Made by a program: the position numbers and the translations under genes. From Bacteroidetes bacterium UBA1952 (GTDB lineage Bacteria > Bacteroidota > Bacteroidia > Chitinophagales > Chitinophagaceae), in contig DDEO01000006.1 of NCBI GenBank assembly GCA_002336725.1, positions 1 through 9,581 of the forward strand: a stretch of DNA of 9,581 nucleotides, read 5' to 3'. Below are positions 1-5,624 of the stretch, in pieces. The stretch's first letter is position 1. The number at the start of each line of letters is the position of its first letter. Under the pieces are notes generated by a model. The model saw nothing but the letters and a program-made list of their open reading frames with translations. It did no database searches and was not told the origin of the DNA.

Positions 1-1745
1 GCCGGAATGATGGCAAAATACTTGGCCACGTCGTTGGCAATGCTGAACGTGGTCAGCGTGCCGCGCGTCATTAGCAGTTGCTTGCCGATTTCCACCACTT
101 CAATCAGCTTCGTCGGGTCGTTGTCTAAATCCACCATATTTCCGGCTTCCTTTGCCGCCTGCGTACCGTTGTTCATTGCCACGCCTACATCGGCCTGCGC
201 CAGCGCGGGTGCGTCGTTGGTGCCGTCGCCCATCATCGCCACCAGCCGTCCGCCGGTCTGCTCTTTGCGGATATAATGCATCTTGTCTTCCGGTTTGGCC
301 TCGGCTATATAGTCGTCCACACCGGCTTTTTCGGCAATAAACTTCGCCGTCAGCGGGTTGTCGCCCGTTACCATCACCGTCTTGATGCCCATGCGGCGCA
401 GCCGTTCAAAGCGTTCGCTGATGCCGGGCTTTATGATGTCCTGCAATTCTATCACGCCCAGCACCTGCCCGTTTTCCGACACGGCCAGCGGGGTGCCGCC
501 ATTTCCGGAAATCACCCGTATCTGTGCTTCTGTTTCTTCCGGAAAGGTGCCGCCGCTTTGCTGCGCCAGGTTGCGAATGGCATCTGCTGCGCCCTTGCGG
601 ATGCTTGTGCCTTCAAAGTCAATGCCCGAAGAGCGGGTCTCGGCAGTGAATTTGATGAACTGCGGATTTGCCACCGGAAAATCTTCGCGGCTTGCGCCGG
701 CCAGGTCCAGAATGGATTTGCCTTCGGGGGTTTCGTCGGCCAGCGAGCTAAGCACGGCGGCGCGTGTAAACCGTTGAGCGTCAATGCCGTTGGCCGGATA
801 AAAATGCGTAGCCTTGCGGTTGCCAATGGTGATGGTGCCGGTTTTGTCCAGCAAGAGCACGTCAATATCGCCGGCGGTTTCTACCGCCTTTCCGCTTTTA
901 GTAATCACGTTGGCCCGCAGTGCGCGGTCCATTCCGGCAATGCCGATGGCCGAGAGCAGCCCGCCAATCGTGGTCGGTATCAGGCACACAAACAGCGCAA
1001 TGAAAGCCGAAATAGTGATGGGTGCGTTTGCGAAATTGGCAAAGGGAGCCAGTGTTACCGTTACGATGATAAACACGAGCGTGAAGCCGGCCAGCAGGAT
1101 GGTAAGGGCAATTTCGTTGGGCGTTTTCTGCCGGCTTGCGCCTTCCACCAGGGCAATCATTTTATCCAGAAAACTCTCGCCCTGCCCCGAAGTAACCTGC
1201 ACCACAATGCGGTCGGAAAGGACCTTTGTGCCGCCCGTTACCGAGCTTTTGTCGCCGCCCGCTTCGCGGATAACCGGGGCCGATTCGCCGGTAATGGCGC
1301 TCTCGTCCACCGTGGCCAGACCTTCTATAATTTCGCCGTCGGCGGGAATCACATCGCCCGCTTCGCAAACGAAAATGTCGCCTTTTTGCAGGGTTGCCGA
1401 AGAAACGATTTGTCCGTTTTGCAGCCGCGCCGGTGTTTCTTCGCGCGTTTTGCGCAGACTATCGGCCTGTGCCTTGCCCCGCGCTTCGGCAATGGCTTCG
1501 GCGAAATTGGCAAACAGCAGCGTAATAAAGAGGATGATAAAGACGGTGAAGTTGTAGCCAAACGAACCCTGCGTTTGGTTGCCCAGCAATATCCAGATGC
1601 ACACGCCGAGCATCACGATAGTTCCGATTTCTACGGTAAACATCACCGGATTGCGCACCAGCGTACGCGGGTTGAGCTTCGCAAACGAGGCTTTCAAAGC
1701 CGTTGCTACCAGTTCTTTTTGAAATAAAGATGCGTTTTGAGACAT
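1..1745 (-). CDS. kdpB: KdpB, ATP-hydrolysing subunit of the Kdp potassium pump (partial, C-terminus outside window)
   Basis: KdpB is the P-type ATPase subunit that powers K+ uptake by the inner-membrane KdpFABC complex. The first 581 codons are present; the family is usually near 680 residues, so about 100 C-terminal residues with the last membrane spans lie beyond position 1. Visible motifs: membrane spans near residues 35-55, 65-82, 215-240 and 250-275; actuator motif TGES at 152-155; phosphorylation motif DKTGTIT with the phospho-acceptor Asp300; hinge motif GDGTNDAP with Asp507 and Asp511; and NDVAKYF at 571-577, holding the Asp/Lys pair (572/575) that KdpB uses to couple to KdpA. Ser155 aligns with the serine whose phosphorylation inhibits E. 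coli KdpB. The ATG at 1745 gives a standard N-terminus and lies 15 nt after the kdpA stop, without a clear Shine-Dalgarno. No frameshift is seen. kdpC is expected next, outside the window. Confidence 0.98.
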   Translation of the reverse strand, partial: MSQNASLFQKELVATALKASFAKLNPRTLVRNPVMFTVEIGTIVMLGVCIWILLGNQTQGSFGYNFTVFIILFITLLFANFAEAIAEARGKAQADSLRKTREETPARLQNGQIVSSATLQKGDIFVCEAGDVIPADGEIIEGLATVDESAITGESAPVIREAGGDKSSVTGGTKVLSDRIVVQVTSGQGESFLDKMIALVEGASRQKTPNEIALTILLAGFTLVFIIVTVTLAPFANFANAPITISAFIALFVCLIPTTIGGLLSAIGIAGMDRALRANVITKSGKAVETAGDIDVLLLDKTGTITIGNRKATHFYPANGIDAQRFTRAAVLSSLADETPEGKSILDLAGASREDFPVANPQFIKFTAETRSSGIDFEGTSIRKGAADAIRNLAQQSGGTFPEETEAQIRVISGNGGTPLAVSENGQVLGVIELQDIIKPGISERFERLRRMGIKTVMVTGDNPLTAKFIAEKAGVDDYIAEAKPEDKMHYIRKEQTGGRLVAMMGDGTNDAPALAQADVGVAMNNGTQAAKEAGNMVDLDNDPTKLIEVVEIGKQLLMTRGTLTTFSIANDVAKYFAIIP

Positions 1746-1760
1746 GGTCTGTGTGTCGTC

Positions 1761-3452
1761 TTATTTAGTCATAGAAAAATGCTCGGCAATCGGACCCAGC
1801 GTGAGCGCCGGAAAGAAAGCCAGCGCCGCCACCAGCACGATAACAGCCAGCGTCATAATGCCGAAAGTGAGCGTATCGGTCTTGAGGGTTCCGGCGCTTT
1901 CCGGCGTATATCTTTTGCCGCCCAGGATGCCCGCAATGGCCACCGGCCCGATGATAGGCAGGTAGCGGCCCAGCAAAAGCACTACGGCGGTGCTGATGTT
2001 CCACCACGGCGTATTGTCGCCCAGACCTTCAAAGCCGCTGCCGTTGTTGGCCGCGCTTGAAGTGTATTCATAAAGCATCTCGCTAAAACCGTGATAGCCC
2101 GGATTGGCCAGCGTAGATGCCGTAAGCGAAGGCAGTGCCGCCGCCAGCGCCGTGCCTACCAGAATGATAAACGGATGCAGCAGCGCAATAATCATAGCGA
2201 TTTTCATCTCCCGCGCTTCTACTTTCTTGCCCATAAATTCGGGGGTGCGGCCTACCATCAGCCCGCTGATAAAGACGGCCAGAATGATGAAGATGAAATA
2301 GTTGAGGATGCCCACGCCTACGCCGCCGTAGAAGCAGTTTATCATCATCGCCAGCAGCATATTCATTCCCGAAAGCGGCATATAGCTGTCGTGCATAGAA
2401 TTGATAGAGCCAGTAGAAATCACCGTGGTTGCAATGCTCCAATAGCCCGAGGCCGCCGCGCCGAAGCGCACTTCCTTGCCTTCCATATTTCCGGAAAAAT
2501 TGTTGATGCCCATATGCGCAAGAGCCGGATTGCCGCTCGTTTCCATCGCTACATTCGGAATCATCAAGGCCAGAAATCCTATCGTCATCACCCCGAAAAT
2601 GACCCACGAGAGCCGCCGACGTTTCAGGAAATAACCCAGCGCAAACACCATGGCAAAGGGAATCACCATCTGCGCCCACATCTCCAGCATATTGCTGAAA
2701 TAGGAAGGGTTTTCCAGCGGGTGACTGCCGTTGGCACCGAAAAATCCGCCGCCGTTGGTTCCCAGGTGTTTGATAGGTACAAAGGCCGCCACCGGCCCGG
2801 TAGAAACCGTCATGCTGTCGCCCTGAAGGCTCATGAGGTGTTGCTTGCCTTCCATCGTCATGGGCATTCCGGAAAGCATCAGCAGCGTTCCGATGACCAG
2901 GCATATAGGCAGCAGAATGCGGGTGCAGGTCTTGAGGTAATCGCTAAAGAAATTACCATAGGTTAGGTGGCTGCCTTTGCGCAATGCGCGAAAAAGAATG
3001 GCCGTAGCAGCCATGCCCGTTGCGGCGGTCGTGAACTGCAAAAACATCAGGTAGAGCTGCCCCAGATAGCTCACGCCCGATTCTCCGGAATAGTGTTGCA
3101 GGTTGCAGTTTACCAAAAAAGAAATCGTGGTATTAAAGGCCAAATCGGCGCTTTGGCTTGGGTTGCCGTCGGGGTTGAGCGGCAGGCTGCCCATGTTCAT
3201 AAACAGCGCCATACCCAGCAAAAACCAAATGACATTGATGACGAGCAGCGCAGTCAGGTTTCTTTTCCAGCTCCATTCCTGCGCCGGATGGATGCCGCTC
3301 AGCCGGAAAAAAAGCCTTTCAATCGGATTAAAAATCGGGTCTAAAAAAGTACGCTCGCCACCATAGATTTTGGCGATGTACCGGCCCAGCGGCAGCGCCA
3401 GCAGCAGTGTTGCGCCAAACATAGCCACGAGGCCCAGAATTTCGGGGTTCAT
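1761..3452 (-). CDS. kdpA: KdpA, potassium-translocating subunit of the Kdp pump
   Basis: KdpA is the channel-like subunit that binds and selects K+ in the KdpFABC complex of the inner membrane. It has 563 residues, normal for the family, and is hydrophobic throughout with about ten spans. All four selectivity-filter loops can be read: NCNLQHYSGES at 115-125, GTNGGGFFGANGSHPLENP at 231-249, STGSINSMHDS at 346-356 and SSAANNGSGFEGL at 465-477. The first loop has NCNLQ where E. coli has NTNWQ; I believe this is a lineage variant, not damage. The ATG at 3452 gives the expected family start (MNPEILG). The gene begins 10 nt after a 36-residue ORF and ends 15 nt before kdpB, so it is translated within the kdp operon. 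Confidence 0.98.
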   Translation of the reverse strand: MNPEILGLVAMFGATLLLALPLGRYIAKIYGGERTFLDPIFNPIERLFFRLSGIHPAQEWSWKRNLTALLVINVIWFLLGMALFMNMGSLPLNPDGNPSQSADLAFNTTISFLVNCNLQHYSGESGVSYLGQLYLMFLQFTTAATGMAATAILFRALRKGSHLTYGNFFSDYLKTCTRILLPICLVIGTLLMLSGMPMTMEGKQHLMSLQGDSMTVSTGPVAAFVPIKHLGTNGGGFFGANGSHPLENPSYFSNMLEMWAQMVIPFAMVFALGYFLKRRRLSWVIFGVMTIGFLALMIPNVAMETSGNPALAHMGINNFSGNMEGKEVRFGAAASGYWSIATTVISTGSINSMHDSYMPLSGMNMLLAMMINCFYGGVGVGILNYFIFIILAVFISGLMVGRTPEFMGKKVEAREMKIAMIIALLHPFIILVGTALAAALPSLTASTLANPGYHGFSEMLYEYTSSAANNGSGFEGLGDNTPWWNISTAVVLLLGRYLPIIGPVAIAGILGGKRYTPESAGTLKTDTLTFGIMTLAVIVLVAALAFFPALTLGPIAEHFSMTK

Positions 3453-3462
3453 ATAAGGGTGA

Positions 3463-3573
3463 TTATAAAGAGAAGAAAAAGCGAGCTTTGAGATAAACCA
3501 GATACAGGAAAGCCAGTATTAGCACGAAAAAGAAAGTCAGCAGCAGCATTGACCTATTGGTGTCTTTTTGCAT
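3463..3573 (-). CDS. 36-residue single-span membrane protein in the kdp operon, between kdpF and kdpA
   Basis: This small ORF starts with ATG at 3573, only 5 nt after the kdpF stop, and ends with TAA 10 nt before kdpA, so it fits the operon without disturbing it. The product has a short polar N-terminus (MQKDTNRS), one hydrophobic helix at about residues 9-29 (from MLLLTFFFV to YLVYL), then KAR and a phenylalanine-rich tail. I do not recognise a family. The segment around FLYLVYLK resembles the F-x-Y-x-x-Y stretch in the neighbouring KdpF (FGYMCY), so it may be a second KdpF-like accessory peptide; this is inference from very short sequence. Position, hydrophobicity and tight spacing support it being real, but without homologues chance cannot be excluded. 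Confidence 0.55.
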   Translation of the reverse strand: MQKDTNRSMLLLTFFFVLILAFLYLVYLKARFFFSL

Positions 3574-3578
3574 GGCTC

Positions 3579-3656
3579 TCAAAAGTTCTCAGGTTTCAGA
3601 AGCACATAGCACATATAGCCAAACACGGCCAGGGAGATGATGAAAAGAACGGTCAT
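3579..3656 (-). CDS. kdpF: KdpF, small stabilising subunit of the Kdp pump
   Basis: This 25-residue peptide begins MTVLFIISLAVFGYM and ends with LLKPENF. KdpF is a single-span peptide that stabilises the KdpABC complex at the KdpA-KdpB interface. The hydrophobic span followed by a Tyr-rich turn and a K-P-E-x-F ending is the pattern I know for Bacteroidota KdpF. It lies 7 nt after the stop of a 27-residue ORF and is followed by a 36-residue ORF and kdpA, which is the usual gene order for kdpF with two extra tiny reading frames. ATG is at 3656 and TGA at 3581-3579. It is short enough to be missed by most gene callers. Confidence 0.85.
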   Translation of the reverse strand: MTVLFIISLAVFGYMCYVLLKPENF

Positions 3657-3662
3657 GGGATG

Positions 3663-3746
3663 TCAGATTTTTTCGAACCAGGAAAGAGAGGCGAAGAAGA
3701 GCAGGAAGCATAAAAGACCTGCAAGGGTGAGGAGGATACCAGTCAT
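3663..3746 (-). CDS. 27-residue single-span membrane peptide, first ORF of the kdp operon
   Basis: ATG at 3746 and TGA at 3665-3663 enclose 27 codons. The product begins MTGILLTLAG, has a hydrophobic helix at about residues 3-20 (ILLTLAGLLCFLLFFAS), and ends in SLSWFEKI. It sits 6 nt before kdpF. It is the first ORF after the predicted sigma-54 promoter, about 80 nt downstream of the expected transcription start. The amphipathic W-F-E-K-I ending looks like a designed tail, and I have a faint memory of similar peptides ahead of kdpF in other Bacteroidota, but I cannot confirm that here. The role is unknown; by position it may be another small partner or assembly aid of the pump. Confidence 0.6.
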   Translation of the reverse strand: MTGILLTLAGLLCFLLFFASLSWFEKI

Positions 3747-3836
3747 TTTCGGGATGGGGTTTCTTTTCTTTAAAAAAAAAAGGAGGAGTGGGATTTCAGG
3801 AACGAAGTCCTTTTCTTGAATTGCTGCCATTCCTCT

Positions 3837-3852
3837 TGCAAACCCGTTGCCA
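3837..3852 (-). promoter_or_regulatory. Sigma-54 (-24/-12) promoter of the kdp operon
   Basis: On the minus strand this reads TGGCAACGGGTTTGCA. The sigma-54 consensus is TGGCAC, five bases, then TTGC followed by A or T; only the sixth base differs. The invariant GG (3851-3850) and GC (3839-3838) have the required spacing. A transcription start near 3826 would give an approximately 80-nt leader before the first small kdp ORF. An NtrC-type activator gene immediately upstream makes this assignment much more likely than a chance match. Confidence 0.8.
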
Positions 3853-3871
3853 CTTGCCTTTGGATGTCCTC

Positions 3872-3884
3872 TAATGTATTGATT
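3872..3884 (-). promoter_or_regulatory. IHF-like bending site between enhancer and sigma-54 promoter
   Basis: The minus strand reads AATCAATACATTA, a full match to the E. coli IHF consensus WATCAANNNNTTR. It is centred near -52, between the -24 element and the upstream dyads, where DNA bending commonly helps enhancer-bound activators reach sigma-54 polymerase. The consensus is from Proteobacteria; a Bacteroidota HU/IHF-family protein may recognise something else, so the match is suggestive only. Confidence 0.45.
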
Positions 3885-3920
3885 TACAACGCTTTGCCTT
3901 CAAAGAAGATTTTTCCGGAA

Positions 3921-3949
3921 ATAAAAAACCCTTTCATTTTGAAAGGGTT
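3921..3949 (-). terminator. Rho-independent terminator of the response-regulator gene
   Basis: On the minus strand the stem AACCCTTTC / GAAAGGGTT (9 bp, loop AAAAT, 3949-3927) runs directly into a T-rich stretch (3928-3921). It lies about 135 bp after the regulator stop and would separate that transcript from the kdp operon. Because AACCCTTTC at 3927-3935 can pair either with 3941-3949 or with the second copy at 3963-3971, a longer 18-bp alternative hairpin is also possible. Confidence 0.7.
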
Positions 3950-3971
3950 GTTTTTTCAAAATGAAAGGGTT
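3927..3971. promoter_or_regulatory. Double-dyad inverted repeat, candidate upstream activator (enhancer) sites for kdp
   Basis: AACCCTTTCATTTTGAAA (3927-3944) is repeated perfectly in inverse as TTTCAAAATGAAAGGGTT (3954-3971). Each half contains a dyad of the form TTTCAnnnTGAAA (3932-3944 and 3954-3966). The centres, 3938 and 3960, are 22 bp apart, about two helical turns, and lie at roughly -112 and -134 from the predicted kdp start. This is the usual layout of paired binding sites for a dimeric NtrC-family activator. The same DNA also acts as a hairpin terminator, and the two roles need not exclude each other. Confidence 0.55.
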
Positions 3972-4082
3972 GGACAAAACCGTCCGGTGGAAATTTGTGC
4001 GCTAAGGCCGCGCTTTCATCGGGATTATCATGCAGGCTATACCCGAAAATCCCGACGAAATCAACCGGCGGAGAATGGCTTC

Positions 4083-5420
4083 CTACTTTGCAATCCCGTA
4101 TTCTTCCATTTTTCGGTAGAGTGTTGTCAGGCCAATGCCGAGCAGTCGCGCGGCCTCGGTCTTGTTGCCTTTGGCGTGGCGAAGCACCGCCTGAATGTGG
4201 CGTTTCTCGACACAGGCCAAACCCAGCGAATGGGCATCGCTCCTGATTGGCTGTTGCACATCGTGGGGGAGGGAAGCAGGTTTCAGTTCGTCGCCGTCTT
4301 CCAGAATCAAGGCCCGCTCAATCACATTTTGCAACTCGCGAACATTGCCCTTCCAGCCATGCGTCTGTAACATTTGCGCGGCTTCTGCCGAGATACCGCG
4401 CACCCGGCTCTTGGTTTTTGCGCCCAAAACACGTATAAAATGCGCCGCCAGCAATGGAATGTCTTCGGTGCGTTCGCGCAGCGGCGGCAATTCAATGGTA
4501 AAGACATGGAGCCGATAGAAAAGGTCTTCCCGGAAAGTTCCCTTCGCAACTTCTTCGCGCAGGTTGCGATTGGTTGCCGCTATCACCCGCACATCTACCC
4601 GCGTTGTTTTCGTGTCGCCGACTTTAATAAACTCGCCGGTTTCCAGCACTCGCAGCAACTTGCTTTGCAGCGCCGCCGGCATCTCTCCGATTTCATCCAG
4701 AAACACGGTTCCGCTATGCGCTTCTTCCAGAAGCCCTTTTTTGTCTTTGGCGGCACTCGTAAAAGCCCCCGCCTTGTGGCCGAAAAGTTCGCTTTCCAGG
4801 AGGTCTTGAGAAAATGCGCTACAGTTGAGCGCCACAAATGCCTTAGACCGGCGCGGCCCTGCCTGATGAATGGCCTGTGCAAATACTTCCTTGCCCGTAC
4901 CAGTCTCGCCCAGCAGCAGCACTGTTGCGTTGGTCGGGGCCACTTTTCGCGCCAGCGCAATCGCCGCTGCAATCGCCCCCGATTTGCCAATGATGCCTTC
5001 CAGGCTATGCTGTTCTTCTACGCGGCGTTCTAATTGCTCCACCCTTTGCCGGAGTTGCACCTTTTCCATAGCGCGACTGAGCAGCGGCAGAATCCGACTA
5101 TTGTCATCGCCTTTGGTGATGTAGTCAAAAGCGCCGTTGCGCATGGCCTGCACGCCGTCGGGGATATTGCCGTAGGCCGTGAGCAGGATGATTTCCGGAA
5201 ACGGATGTTTCTGCTTTATCTCTGCCACAAAGTCCACACCATTGCCGTCGGGCAGTTTTACATCACAAAGGATAACATCCGGCTCGCCGGTCGGGATGGC
5301 CTGCCTTCCGGTTTTCAGGTCGCCGGCTTCGGCAACGGTGTAGCCTTCCAGCCGCAGCAGGCGGGCCAGCAGGCTGCGCAGCTTTGCTTCATCGTCAATA
5401 ATCAGGATTTTGCCTGCCAT
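4083..5420 (-). CDS. NtrC-family sigma-54-dependent response regulator, probable activator of kdp
   Basis: This 445-residue regulator couples phosphorylation by a sensor kinase to transcription from sigma-54 promoters. The receiver domain (about 1-120) has acidic pair Asp9/Asp10, phospho-acceptor Asp53, Thr81 and Lys103. A coiled linker (about 118-138) leads to the AAA+ domain (about 141-370) with Walker A GETGTGKE at 171-178, a GAFTGA-type loop reading GAFTSA at 218-223, Walker B GTVFLDEI at 237-244 and an arginine-finger region near FREDLFYRL. The C-terminus carries a Fis-type helix-turn-helix (about 405-440; GNKTEAARLLGIGLTTLYRK). The ATG at 5420 (MAGKILIIDDE) starts right at the receiver; an in-frame ATG at 5489 would add 23 unlikely residues. 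A CACCTTTG stretch (5469-5462) is a weak -7 candidate. Its place directly upstream of a kdp operon with a sigma-54 promoter suggests it replaces KdpE; the kinase is not in the window. Confidence 0.95.
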   Translation of the reverse strand: MAGKILIIDDEAKLRSLLARLLRLEGYTVAEAGDLKTGRQAIPTGEPDVILCDVKLPDGNGVDFVAEIKQKHPFPEIILLTAYGNIPDGVQAMRNGAFDYITKGDDNSRILPLLSRAMEKVQLRQRVEQLERRVEEQHSLEGIIGKSGAIAAAIALARKVAPTNATVLLLGETGTGKEVFAQAIHQAGPRRSKAFVALNCSAFSQDLLESELFGHKAGAFTSAAKDKKGLLEEAHSGTVFLDEIGEMPAALQSKLLRVLETGEFIKVGDTKTTRVDVRVIAATNRNLREEVAKGTFREDLFYRLHVFTIELPPLRERTEDIPLLAAHFIRVLGAKTKSRVRGISAEAAQMLQTHGWKGNVRELQNVIERALILEDGDELKPASLPHDVQQPIRSDAHSLGLACVEKRHIQAVLRHAKGNKTEAARLLGIGLTTLYRKMEEYGIAK

Positions 5421-5550
5421 AAGCAACTCATCTTTCCGGAAATTTCCGGTATTTATTTCGGCAAAGGTGCGCAGAAAACAGCCGGACACGCGTTCTGACC
5501 TCGCTCTGTGTTGGCGGTGGCAGGTGTTTCTACGGCTGCCTTTTCGCCTT

Positions 5551-5593
5551 TAAACAAAAAAAGAGACACTTCCTTGCGGGGGAGTGTCTCTTT
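5551..5593 (-). terminator. Rho-independent terminator of the TonB-dependent receptor gene
   Basis: A 14-bp stem, AAAGAGACACTTCC (5560-5573) with GGGAGTGTCTCTTT (5580-5593), has one G-T type mismatch and a 6-nt loop. On the minus strand it is followed by a T-rich run (TTTTTTTGTTT, with stem end). It begins 31 nt after the receptor's TAA, so that gene is probably transcribed alone. Confidence 0.9.
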
Positions 5594-5624
5594 GGGAAGA
5601 ACGGGCGCTTAATGGGTTTTTGGG

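Larger units (their letters stand above)
3747..4082. other. Gene-free control region between the response regulator and the kdp operon
   Basis: These 336 bp contain no convincing gene; plus-strand reading frames here show no family features. Reading towards kdp (minus strand) the order is: an 8-bp inverted repeat TCGGGATT/AATCCCGA (4055-4019) just after the regulator stop, the double dyad and terminator (3971-3927), a TTCCGGAA octamer (3920-3913), an IHF-like site (3884-3872), a sigma-54 -24/-12 element (3852-3837), and a leader with a run of ten T (3781-3772). The base composition is clearly more AT-rich than the flanking genes around 3870-3970. Confidence 0.8.

Noticed and set aside
276..1727. 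Plus-strand open frame of 483 codons opposite kdpB
   Set aside because: KdpB on the other strand has every catalytic motif. The antisense frame shows no family pattern and arises from codon bias.
3816..4370. Plus-strand open frame of 184 codons running from the kdp control region into the regulator gene
   Set aside because: It crosses the terminator and overlaps the well-supported C-terminus of the regulator; no domain or start signal supports it.
5421..5489. Upstream in-frame ATG extending the response regulator by 23 residues
   Set aside because: The extension is not part of a receiver fold, and MAGKILIIDDE at 5420 is the standard start of the domain. The extension would also cover a probable leader.
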